A stretch of DNA of 64,000 bases from Burkholderia contaminans. GTDB lineage: Bacteria > Pseudomonadota > Gammaproteobacteria > Burkholderiales > Burkholderiaceae. Numbering within the stretch: position 1 is the first letter of the stretch; the number at the start of each line of letters is the position of its first letter. The stretch is from the NCBI RefSeq assembly GCF_029633825.1, contig NZ_CP090640.1:124001-188000 (forward strand), in the 5' to 3' direction. Below, piece after piece: positions 54,564 through 64,000 of the stretch. A model generated the notes under the pieces. That model was given only the letters and a program-made list of their open reading frames with translations. It was not told the origin of the DNA and did no database searches. The translations under genes and the position numbers were made by a program.

Positions 54564-55253
54564 ATGTTTCTACAAGGTTACGGCCCGCTGATCCTCGCTG
54601 GCACCTGGCAAACCGTCAAACTGGCGGTGCTTTCGCTTGCGCTGTCGTTCCTGCTGGGCCTGCTCGGCGCGGGCGCGAAGCTGTCGCGCAACCGCTTCAC
54701 GAACGGCGTCGGCACCGTCTACACGACGCTGATCCGCGGCGTGCCCGACCTCGTGCTGATGCTGCTGCTGTTCTACAGCCTGCAGATCTGGCTGAACATG
54801 GCGACCGACGCACTCGGCTGGGACCAGATCGACATCGACCCGTTCCTCGCCGGCGTGCTCGTGCTCGGCTTCATCTACGGCGCGTACTTCACCGAGACGT
54901 TCCGCGGCGCGTTCCTGTCGGTGCCGCGCGGCCAGCTCGAGGCCGGCAGCGCGTACGGGATGACGAACTGGCAGGTGTTCACGCGGATCATGTTCCCGCA
55001 GATGATGCGCTTCGCGCTGCCGGGCATCGGCAACAACTGGCAGGTGCTCGTGAAGTCGACCGCGCTCGTGTCGATCATCGGCCTGGCCGACGTCGTGAAG
55101 GCGTCGCAGGACGCCGGCAAGGGCACGCTGCGGTTCTTCTTCTTCACGCTGATCGCAGGTGCCGTCTACCTCGCGATCACGACGATCTCGAACTTCGTGC
55201 TGATGTGGCTCGAAAAGCGCTACTCGACCGGCGTCCGCAAGGCTGACCTATGA
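54564..55253 (+). CDS. hisQ: Amino acid ABC permease HisQ type
   Basis: The 229-residue inner-membrane permease has five helices and the EAA-loop region LEAGSAYGMTNWQVFTRIMFPQ that contacts the ATPase. RGVPDLVLMLLLFYS is typical of the His/Glu/Asp/Arg transporter family. ATG 54564 is the first Met of the membrane part. Its stop overlaps the next gene start by 4 nt (ATGA). Confidence 0.9.
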   Translation: MFLQGYGPLILAGTWQTVKLAVLSLALSFLLGLLGAGAKLSRNRFTNGVGTVYTTLIRGVPDLVLMLLLFYSLQIWLNMATDALGWDQIDIDPFLAGVLVLGFIYGAYFTETFRGAFLSVPRGQLEAGSAYGMTNWQVFTRIMFPQMMRFALPGIGNNWQVLVKSTALVSIIGLADVVKASQDAGKGTLRFFFFTLIAGAVYLAITTISNFVLMWLEKRYSTGVRKADL

Positions 55254-55963
55254 TCGAACTCATCCAAGAATACTGGCGCAACTATCTCTACACCGACGGC
55301 TATCGCATAACCGGTGTCGCGATCACGTTGTGGCTGCTGGTCGTGTCGATCGGCCTCGGCTTCTGCCTGTCGATACCGCTCGCGGTCGCGCGCGTGTCGA
55401 AGAAGAAGTGGCTGTCTGGCGCCGTGTGGCTCTACACGTACGTGTTCCGCGGCACGCCGCTCTACGTGCAGCTGCTGCTCTGCTACACGGGCCTTTACAG
55501 CCTGCAGGCGGTGCGCGGCACGCCGATGCTCGACGCGTTCTTCCGCGACGGGATGCACTGCACGCTCCTCGCGTTCACGCTGAACACCTGCGCGTACACC
55601 ACCGAGATCTTCGCGGGTGCGATCAAGGCGACGTCGTACGGCGAGATCGAAGCCGCGCGCGCGTACGGGATGTCGACGTTCACGATGTATCGCCGCGTGA
55701 TCCTGCCGTCGGCGCTGCGCCGCGCGCTGCCGCTGTACAGCAACGAAGTGATCCTGATGCTGCACGCGACCACCGTCGCGTTCACGGCGACCGTGCCGGA
55801 CATCCTGAAGATCGCCCGCGACGTGAACTCGGCGACCTACATGTCGTTCCATGCGTTCGGCATCGCCGCCCTGCTCTACCTCGCGATCTCGTTCACGCTC
55901 GTCTGGCTGTTCCGCCAGGCCGAGCGCCGTTGGCTCGCGTATCTGCGCCCGCAAGGCAAGTAA
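55250..55963 (+). CDS. hisM: Amino acid ABC permease HisM type
   Basis: The 237-residue partner permease has the same fold; its EAA loop is IEAARAYGMSTFTMYRRVILP and the N-terminus is VAITLWLLVVSIGLGF. It pairs with HisQ to form the channel. Confidence 0.9.
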   Translation: MIELIQEYWRNYLYTDGYRITGVAITLWLLVVSIGLGFCLSIPLAVARVSKKKWLSGAVWLYTYVFRGTPLYVQLLLCYTGLYSLQAVRGTPMLDAFFRDGMHCTLLAFTLNTCAYTTEIFAGAIKATSYGEIEAARAYGMSTFTMYRRVILPSALRRALPLYSNEVILMLHATTVAFTATVPDILKIARDVNSATYMSFHAFGIAALLYLAISFTLVWLFRQAERRWLAYLRPQGK

Positions 55964-55981
55964 GTTTTCGCAGGACTATTG

Positions 55982-56761
55982 ATGAACTCCCAGACTCAGA
56001 AGCTTTTCGTCGACGATCTGCACAAGCGGTACGGCGACAACGAGGTGCTCAAGGGCGTGTCGCTGAAGGCGAACTCGGGCGACGTGATCAGCGTGATCGG
56101 CTCGTCCGGCTCCGGCAAGAGCACGATGCTCCGCTGCATCAACTTCCTCGAGCAGCCGAACGCGGGCCGCATCTTCGTCGACGGCGAGGAAGTGCGCACC
56201 GCGCTCGACAAGACGGGCGCGCTGCGCGCGGCCGATTCGAAGCAGCTGCAGCGCGTGCGCACCAAGCTGTCGATGGTGTTCCAGCACTTCAACCTCTGGT
56301 CGCACATGAACGTGATCGAGAACGTGATGGAAGCGCCGGTGAACGTGCTCGGCATCCCGAAGAAGGAAGCCGAGGAGCGCGCGCGCGAGTATCTCGAGAA
56401 AGTCGGCCTCGCGCCGCGCGTCGAGAAGCAGTATCCGTCGCACCTGTCGGGCGGCCAGCAGCAGCGCGTGGCGATTGCACGCGCGCTCGCGATGCATCCG
56501 GACGTGATGCTGTTCGACGAGCCGACGTCGGCGCTCGACCCGGAGCTGGTGGGCGAAGTGCTGAAGGTGATGCAGAAGCTCGCCGAGGAAGGCCGCACGA
56601 TGATCGTCGTCACGCACGAGATGGGCTTTGCGCGCAACGTGTCGAACCACGTGATGTTCCTGCACCAGGGCCGCGTCGAGGAAGAAGGCGTGCCGTCCGA
56701 GGTGTTCGCCAACCCGAAGAGCGAACGCCTGCGCGGGTTCCTGTCGGGCAGCCTCAAGTAA
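55982..56761 (+). CDS. hisP: Amino acid ABC transporter ATPase
   Basis: The 259-residue ATPase has Walker [10 protein letters not shown] at 40-48, signature LSGGQQQR and Walker [13 protein letters not shown], and the switch His in [11 protein letters not shown]. It completes the hisJ-Q-M-P importer, 18 nt after hisM. A TTG three bases before ATG 55982 would add one residue. Confidence 0.94.
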   Translation: MNSQTQKLFVDDLHKRYGDNEVLKGVSLKANSGDVISVIGSSGSGKSTMLRCINFLEQPNAGRIFVDGEEVRTALDKTGALRAADSKQLQRVRTKLSMVFQHFNLWSHMNVIENVMEAPVNVLGIPKKEAEERAREYLEKVGLAPRVEKQYPSHLSGGQQQRVAIARALAMHPDVMLFDEPTSALDPELVGEVLKVMQKLAEEGRTMIVVTHEMGFARNVSNHVMFLHQGRVEEEGVPSEVFANPKSERLRGFLSGSLK

Positions 56762-56776
56762 CGCACGCCGTACGAG

Positions 56777-56811
56777 CGGGCGCCCGCGGTTCGCCGCGCG
56801 GCGCCCGTTTT
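56777..56811. terminator. Convergent terminator of the hisJQMP operon
   Basis: CGGGCGCC (56777-56784) and GGCGCCCG (56800-56807) with an inner GCGG/CCGC pair, followed by TTTT on the + side, lie between hisP and the GNAT gene that ends at 56816. Confidence 0.8.
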
Positions 56812-56815
56812 GCGT

Positions 56816-57313
56816 TTACGCGGCGCTCACCGGCGCGCCGTCGGCAAACGCACGCAGTTCGTCGCCCGCGAGCCGGTAGCGCACCCATTCGCTCTGCGGC
56901 GCCGCTCCGACGCTCTCGTAGAAGCGGATCGCCGGCTCGTTCCAGTCGAGCACGCTCCACTCGAAACGCCCGCAGCCCGACTCGACCGCGATCCGCGCGA
57001 GCGCCTTCAGGAGCCGCAGCCCGGCACCCGCGCCGCGAAAGCGCGGCGACACGTACAAATCCTCGAGATACAGCCCCTGCCGGGCAAGCCACGTCGAATA
57101 CGAGAAGAAATACACGGCGAAGCCGGCCGGCTCGCCGTCGACCTCGCACATCAGCGCGCGCGCCGGCGATCCCTCGCCGAACAGGCTGCGCTCAAGCGAC
57201 GCGGGCGTTGCGACCACTTCGTGTTCCGCCTTCTCGTAGATGGCCAGCTCGGTAATGAAACGCAGGATTTGCGGCACGTCGGCGACGGTGGCGGAACGGA
57301 TATCGATTTGCAC
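56816..57313 (-). CDS. GNAT N-acetyltransferase
   Basis: A 165-residue acetyl-CoA-dependent acetyltransferase with IRSATVADVPQILRFI at the N-terminus, LYLEDLYVSPRFRGAGAG (motif A, acetyl-CoA phosphate binding Q/RxxGxG/A) and WNEPAIRFYESVGA (motif B). It resembles the diamine/aminoacid type acetyltransferases. Divergent from a LysR gene; substrate unknown. Confidence 0.88.
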   Translation of the reverse strand: MQIDIRSATVADVPQILRFITELAIYEKAEHEVVATPASLERSLFGEGSPARALMCEVDGEPAGFAVYFFSYSTWLARQGLYLEDLYVSPRFRGAGAGLRLLKALARIAVESGCGRFEWSVLDWNEPAIRFYESVGAAPQSEWVRYRLAGDELRAFADGAPVSAA

Positions 57314-57447
57314 GGGTGGGGGCCCTCCTCCGGCCCGGACTTGAAACGGGAAACGGCGCCGCGCAGCCGCGCTGGCACCCGTCAGAGCAACATGCTACGT
57401 TCATGCAGCTCCTGCAGGAAGTGCAGTTTCTTCATCCGGACCTGAAC

Positions 57448-58374
57448 ATGATGCATCCTGATCTGCGCCGCCTCGACCTGAACCTGCTGCTCGTGTTCGA
57501 TGCGCTGTACCGCCACCGGTCCGTCGCCGCGGCCGCGCACGAGCTCGCGTTGAGCCCGTCCGCGTTGAGCCACGCGCTCGCGCGGCTGCGCGACGCGATC
57601 GGCGACGCACTGTTCGTGCGCCTCGGCAACGAGATGCAGCCGACCGTGCGCGCCGACGACATCGCCACCTGGGCCGGCGACGCGCTCGACACGATGTCGA
57701 AGGGGCTCGCCCGCGCACGCCGCTTCGATCCCGCACAAAGCGACCGCACGTTCGTGTTCGCGGCGACCGACTACACGGCATTCGCCGTGCTGCCAGCGTT
57801 TCTCGCCCGCATCCAGCATGTCGCGCCGCAGTTGCGGATCCGCGTCGTGCATTCCGACCGCAAGATTTCCGTCGACGAACTCGCGGCCGGCCGCATCGAT
57901 TTCGCGCTCGGCTACCACGAGGAATCGGCGGCCGACGCGCCGGGCATCGAGGACTTCGACTGGTTCTCCGACGACTACGTCGTGATCGCGAGCGCCACGC
58001 ACCCGGAGATTCGCCGGCGCCTGACGCTCGACCAGTACCTGGCGGCACGCCACGTGGTCGTCACGCCGTGGAACGAGTCGCGCGGCGTCGTCGACCACGT
58101 GCTCGAGCGGCTCGGCCTCGCGCGGCAGGTTGCCGTGCAGTTGCCGACCGTGCTGGCCGCGCCGTTCGTGATCGCGGAATCCTCGCTGCTGATGACGGTG
58201 CCGAACCGCGCCGCGCAGGCGCTGCGGCACGCGGCGCCGATCCGCATCTTTCCGGCGCCGTTCGAGATCCCGCGCTACACCGTGAAGGTCTACTCGCATG
58301 CGAAGCATGCGCGCACCGATGCGCATCGCTGGATTCGTGCGCAGTTGCTCGACGCGAGGCCCGCCGCCGCCTGA
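57448..58374 (+). CDS. LysR-type regulator
   Basis: The 308-residue LTTR has the HTH at about 5-62 (LDLNLLLVFDALYRHRSVAAA, LSPSALSHALARLRD) and a substrate domain with FAATDYTAFAVLPAFLARI, the NodD/PcpR-like group (PBP2 clade of NahR-type regulators). ATG 57448 or 57451 gives the normal N-terminus. The divergent GNAT gene is the likely target. Confidence 0.88.
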   Translation: MMHPDLRRLDLNLLLVFDALYRHRSVAAAAHELALSPSALSHALARLRDAIGDALFVRLGNEMQPTVRADDIATWAGDALDTMSKGLARARRFDPAQSDRTFVFAATDYTAFAVLPAFLARIQHVAPQLRIRVVHSDRKISVDELAAGRIDFALGYHEESAADAPGIEDFDWFSDDYVVIASATHPEIRRRLTLDQYLAARHVVVTPWNESRGVVDHVLERLGLARQVAVQLPTVLAAPFVIAESSLLMTVPNRAAQALRHAAPIRIFPAPFEIPRYTVKVYSHAKHARTDAHRWIRAQLLDARPAAA

Positions 58375-58940
58375 CCGACACACGTTGGCACATCGCGCCG
58401 GGCCTTGACGGACAAGCGTTCCAGGCAGCGTACGGCCATCTCCGGCGGTCGCCTGCTCATTACGAAATACTTACCAGTTTCTCGTCATTGACGCCTACGC
58501 CTGCGCCCCCCGCAGCGTCAATAGTGGCAATCCTTGACCCCCGTTTGCAAAACGCGTGTCTCCCTTGCGGGACAAGGGTTTTCCGTTAATTGCAAACCCT
58601 TGGCACCCCTGTTGCCCACCGTGTTGCATGGCAATTTGGCGACACGTGTTAGTCAAACAACGATTTCCATCGCCACAAAATTGTATTTTTGCTAAATTAG
58701 TAACCAAAGTAGCAAAACGAAGTTCGTGAAATGTAGTTTAGCTTCACGACACTACAAGGAGACCCCGCAGGCCGACCCGGCTGCGCGGGAATGCTCAACG
58801 GTCTTCCGTCCGCTTGCCCGCGTGCTGCGCTTACCGGCCCTGCACGAGGTCTCCCTGGTTATCCCGCTTTTGCCCGGCGCTCGCGCTCCGGGCATCTCGT
58901 GCAGTCTGGGTTGACTTTTTGACAGGGTATGGAGGAGATG
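58375..58940 (+). other. 566-bp porin promoter and leader region
   Basis: No gene. The central part (about 58580-58755) is AT-rich. It contains ACACGTGT (58642-58649), perfect inverted repeats TTTTGCTA/TAGCAAAA (58687-58694 and 58710-58717) and TCGTGAA/TTCACGA (58724-58730 and 58743-58749), and a nested hairpin at 58840-58904. It is the upstream region of the porin gene. Confidence 0.6.
58840..58904 (+). promoter_or_regulatory. Nested hairpin in the porin leader
   Basis: Outer arms CTGCACGAG (58840-58848) and CTCGTGCAG (58896-58904) are perfect complements; within them TGCCCGG (58871-58877) and CCGGGCA (58888-58894) form a second stem with a 10-nt loop. It ends 36 nt before the porin ATG. 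Confidence 0.6.
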
Positions 58941-60017
58941 ATGAAGAAAGCTTTGGTCGCGGCCGCGCTGATGGCTGCTGGGGTGGTGACGGCGCACGCG
59001 CAGAGCAGCGTCACGCTGTATGGCCGCCTGGATGCCGGCATCGAGTACCTGAACGGCCTGCAAAACGGCCACCAAGTGCGCGCGGAAAGCGGCGACTGGG
59101 GCACGAGCCTCTGGGGCTTGAAGGGCACCGAGGACATCGGCGGCGGCAACAAGGTCCTGTTCCACCTCGAAGGCGCGTTCAATACGATGACGGGCGGCTT
59201 CAGCGGCTCGATCTGGGATCGTTTCGCGACCGTCGGTATCTCGAACGACCGCTACGGTACGCTGCTGTTGGGTCGCGAGCTCGCGATCGCCAACGGCGTG
59301 TGGGACTTCGACCCGTTCGGCCAGTCGGCCTGGTCGACGGCCTCGCTGGTGCGCGGCCGCAACTGGAACAAGACCAGCAACAACGTGTCGTACCAGTCGC
59401 CGTCGCTCTACGGCCTCGACTTCTACGGCCAGTTCTCGTTCTCGAACTCGACCAGCTTCAACGGCAACACGACGGCCGGCCAACCGGGCCGTGCAATGGG
59501 CGGTCAGGTCACCTACACGAACGCGCTGTTCCAGTTGCGCGGCATCTACGACGAAACGCGCGACAGCAACGGCCGCTTCTCGGACGTGTTCAACTACTCG
59601 CGTGAATACTTCGCGGGCGTGAACGTGTTCCTCGGCCAGTTCAAGGTGCAGGCAGCCTACCAGGCATCGCGCGCCGACGGCAGCGGCGGCCCGGCAGTGA
59701 ACGCCGGCGTGACGGGCACCCAGCAGGTGTGGGGCGGCGTGACGTGGCAGGCAACGCCGGCAGCGGCGCTGATCGCGGCCGTGTATCACGTGAACGCGAA
59801 CCACGGCGGCGGCAACGCGAACATCTACACGATCGGCGGTTCGTACAACATCTCGAAGCGCACGCTGTTCGACCTGCAGGCCGCGACGGTGCGCAACAGC
59901 TCGTCGGCCAACTTCGGTCTGAACGCGAACGGTGCAGGCACCGCCGTGTCGACCGGCAACCCGCATCCGGGCGGCAGCCAGACCGGCGTCTACGCCGGTA
60001 TCCAGCACCTGTTCTGA
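58941..60017 (+). CDS. Outer-membrane porin (trimeric general porin)
   Basis: The 358-residue precursor has a signal peptide (cut after AHA near 20), mature start QSSVTLYGRLDAGIEYLNG, a GLKGTEDIGGGNKVLFHLE segment and a C-terminal Phe (HLF), marks of Burkholderia 16-strand porins of the Gram-neg_porin family. ATG 58941 lies 5 nt past GGAGG; in-frame ATGs at 58929 and 58938 are too close to or before it. It is monocistronic with a strong terminator. Confidence 0.93.
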   Translation: MKKALVAAALMAAGVVTAHAQSSVTLYGRLDAGIEYLNGLQNGHQVRAESGDWGTSLWGLKGTEDIGGGNKVLFHLEGAFNTMTGGFSGSIWDRFATVGISNDRYGTLLLGRELAIANGVWDFDPFGQSAWSTASLVRGRNWNKTSNNVSYQSPSLYGLDFYGQFSFSNSTSFNGNTTAGQPGRAMGGQVTYTNALFQLRGIYDETRDSNGRFSDVFNYSREYFAGVNVFLGQFKVQAAYQASRADGSGGPAVNAGVTGTQQVWGGVTWQATPAAALIAAVYHVNANHGGGNANIYTIGGSYNISKRTLFDLQAATVRNSSSANFGLNANGAGTAVSTGNPHPGGSQTGVYAGIQHLF

Positions 60018-60081
60018 TCAGGCGCCGTTCTCAAAGAATCGATTCAACGACGTTTTCCACGCTGCTGCGAGAGGCGCGTAT

Positions 60082-60118
60082 CGGTGCGGTACCCAACCGG
60101 GTATCGCACCGTTTTTTA
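60082..60118 (+). terminator. Terminator of the porin gene
   Basis: Stem CGGTGCGGTACCC/GGGTATCGCACCG (one G-T pair) with AACC loop, followed by TTTTTTATT. Confidence 0.92.
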
Positions 60119-60160
60119 TTGGCGGGCCGGCTTTGTGCGACCCGCTCACGAATACGGCGC

Positions 60161-62289
<2,129 letters not shown>

Positions 62290-62399
62290 GGCGGGATCGG
62301 CGCAGCCCGGCGGCGCGCCCTGAACGGCTGACGAAATCGTCCCGGTGCGGGCCGCGCAGGCCCGCGCATCCGGCGACACAGAACGGTACGGATTCACGC

Positions 62400-63578
62400 T
62401 TGAAACACGAACGCATCGATTATCGCACGGGCATCCTGTCGTCCCCAGCGGAAGTGCCGGCCGACGAATGGAACGCGCTGCTCGCCCGCGACGCGCAGCC
62501 GACACCCTTTCTGCGCCACGAATTCCTCGACGCGCTGCACGTCGCGCGCTGCGCGGTCGACGATACCGGCTGGTCGCCGCACTTCGTCACGCTGACCGAC
62601 GCGCGCACCGGCCGCCTCGCGGCCGCCGCGCCCGTCTACGCGAAACAGCATTCGTACGGCGAATACGTGTTCGACTGGGCCTGGGCCGACGCGTACCAGC
62701 GCAACGACCTGCCCTACTACCCGAAGCTGCTGTGCGCGGTGCCGTTCACGCCCGTGCAGGGCACCCGCCTGCTCGCGGCCGACGACGATGCGCGCCGCCG
62801 GCTCGCGGCCACGCTGCTCGCGTTCGCCGAGCAGAGCGACGTATCGTCGCTGCACGTGCTGTTCCCGACCGCCGACGAAGCGGCGCTCCTCGAATCGATG
62901 GGGATGATGCTGCGCGAAGGCGTGCAGTTCCACTGGATCAACGACGGCTACCGCCACTTCGATGACTTCCTCGGCACGCTCGAACAGAAGAAGCGCAAGA
63001 ACATCCGTGCCGAGCGGCGCAAGGTGCACGACGCGGGCGTGACGTTCCGGCGGCTCACCGGCGACCGGATCACCGACGCCGACTGGCGTTTCTTCTCGCG
63101 CTGCTACCGGCAGACCTATCGCGAACACTATTCGAGCCCGTACCTGAACCTCGACTTCTTCCGCACGATCGGCGCGACGATGCCCGAGAACCTGCTGCTC
63201 GTGATCGCGGAAGCCGACGGCCAGCCGATCGCGAGTGCGCTCGCCGTCTACCGGCGCGGCGAAAACGGCGGCGGCACGCTGTATGGCCGCTATTGGGGCG
63301 CGCTCGAACACGTGCCCTGCCTGCATTTCGAAACGGCCTACTACCAGTTGCTCGAATTCTGCATCGAGGCCGGGCTCGATACGTTCGAAGGCGGCGCACA
63401 AGGCGAACACAAGCTCGCGCGCGGCTTCCTGCCGACCGTCACGCACTCCGCGCACTGGCTCGCGCACCCGGCGTTCTCGGACGCAGTCGCGCGCTTTCTC
63501 GAACGAGAGACCGAGCATATCCACGCGTACGTCGACGAACTGCGCGAACACGATCCGTTCCGGCGCGGCCACGAGTAA
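62400..63578 (+). CDS. GNAT-family (peptidogalycan/DUF482-type) protein with TTG start
   Basis: A 392-residue protein that starts at TTG 62400 (MKHERIDYRTGILSSPAEVP), with no ATG earlier in frame and no strong RBS. The pattern HEFLDALHVARCAV, EQKKRKNIRAERRKV and GGAQGEHKLARGFLP matches the DUF482 group of GNAT proteins, which acetylate or transfer groups onto envelope or cofactor substrates. The RRAERRK region is probably the cofactor loop. Divergent from nadE. Confidence 0.78.
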   Translation: MKHERIDYRTGILSSPAEVPADEWNALLARDAQPTPFLRHEFLDALHVARCAVDDTGWSPHFVTLTDARTGRLAAAAPVYAKQHSYGEYVFDWAWADAYQRNDLPYYPKLLCAVPFTPVQGTRLLAADDDARRRLAATLLAFAEQSDVSSLHVLFPTADEAALLESMGMMLREGVQFHWINDGYRHFDDFLGTLEQKKRKNIRAERRKVHDAGVTFRRLTGDRITDADWRFFSRCYRQTYREHYSSPYLNLDFFRTIGATMPENLLLVIAEADGQPIASALAVYRRGENGGGTLYGRYWGALEHVPCLHFETAYYQLLEFCIEAGLDTFEGGAQGEHKLARGFLPTVTHSAHWLAHPAFSDAVARFLERETEHIHAYVDELREHDPFRRGHE

Positions 63579-63881
63579 CGCCATCAAGGGCCCCCGCATG
63601 CGACGAAGTCACGGCCGGCTTCGCTGCATGCCACATCCCCCCTTCGGCTCGGTGCGCGGCGAGCGTCACCGTCGTCGGCAACGCCTCGATCGCCCACGCG
63701 GACGCAATCGTCGAACGCCGGAGCAGCGAAGTTTTCATTGATCCGCCTGAATCGATCTGTTGTACTTGTCACCACACTCCAGCGTCCCAGTTCAAAAAAT
63801 CGACCGGTCACCATGCTAGACCGGCAGGAGCCATACCTGACCTCTCGCAGCGGGGGCAACCCGAAGGTCATGGAGAGAGAC
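63579..63881 (+). other. 303-bp gap with a weak promoter
   Basis: No supported gene. TTGATC (63738-63743), a 17-nt spacer and TGTACT (63761-63766) form a weak sigma-70-like promoter facing the gene at the right edge. Confidence 0.35.
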
Positions 63882-64000
63882 ATGGAGTTACGACAGAAAT
63901 CGGTATCCGTCCGGCTCTACCGACAGGCGCTCGACGACATGCGGCGCAACGGCTTCGACGTCGCGCCGCTGTATGCGACGCTCGGCATCGGCGCGGCCGA
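63882..64000 (+). CDS. N-terminus of a probable AraC-type regulator, cut by the right edge
   Basis: 39 residues are visible (MELRQKSVSVRLYRQALDDM...). The SVRLYRQALDDMRRNGFDVAPLYATLGIG pattern is that of the arabinose-binding-like N-terminal domain found on AraC regulators. GGAGAGAG lies before ATG 63882; an in-frame ATG at 63870 would add four residues. The rest of the gene is outside the window. Confidence 0.4.
   Translation, partial: MELRQKSVSVRLYRQALDDMRRNGFDVAPLYATLGIGAA

Overview
This window is GC-rich proteobacterial chromosome (about two thirds G+C by eye). Gene content and protein style point to Burkholderia, probably the B. cepacia complex; that is recognition of family style, not a database result. 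Most of it is ordinary core chromosome: dense, short intergenic gaps, strong intrinsic terminators, no insertion sequence, prophage, CRISPR array or rRNA operon. There are two tRNA genes.

Layout. 1-7.1 kb: an EamA transporter cut by the left edge, a DUF1841 protein, two tandem c-type cytochromes, a MoxR ATPase with its VWA partner, a BenE-type transporter and transaldolase. 7.2-13.3 kb: a PhnB-like protein, a DUF3311/sodium-solute symporter pair, a spermidine-synthase-like protein, two small unknown proteins, a hypoxanthine-DNA glycosylase and ubiC. 13.3-21.4 kb: htpG behind a recognisable heat-shock promoter, then a MocR-type regulator divergent from a run of VOC protein, EamA exporter, aminotransferase, RidA and PhzF-like protein, which looks like one amino-acid or amine metabolism neighbourhood. 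21.5-27.4 kb: a GGDEF-EAL protein, a chromate transporter, a PACE efflux pump divergent from a LysR regulator, and a CopD-like membrane protein. 27.6-34.2 kb: parE-parC (topoisomerase IV) and uup. 34.5-36.8 kb: a DUF4399 protein, a rubredoxin-like protein, tRNA-Arg(CCT), one compositionally odd gene, initiator tRNA-Met and a small secreted protein. 36.8-45.6 kb: SDR/TetR divergent pair, ecotin, small envelope proteins, an MFS exporter, an NTPase, otsA and two paralogous lipoproteins. 45.7-53.2 kb: an ABC importer lacking a binding protein, a lone small protein, an OmpR-type two-component system divergent from a Spy-like periplasmic protein, and a pirin. 53.5-64 kb: a complete polar amino-acid ABC importer (hisJ-Q-M-P type), a GNAT/LysR divergent pair, a porin with an elaborate leader, P-II and nadE, a large GNAT-family protein, and the start of a probable AraC-type regulator at the right edge.

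The most interesting signals are regulatory rather than new genes: a nested hairpin just before the porin start; a 29-bp near-perfect palindrome containing DnaA-box-like sequences upstream of parE; a cluster of GGTTAC half-sites between the two-component system and the Spy-like gene; and operator-like palindromes in several divergent promoters. The low-GC gene between the two tRNAs is the best candidate for transferred DNA. I did not find a clearly novel multi-gene system.
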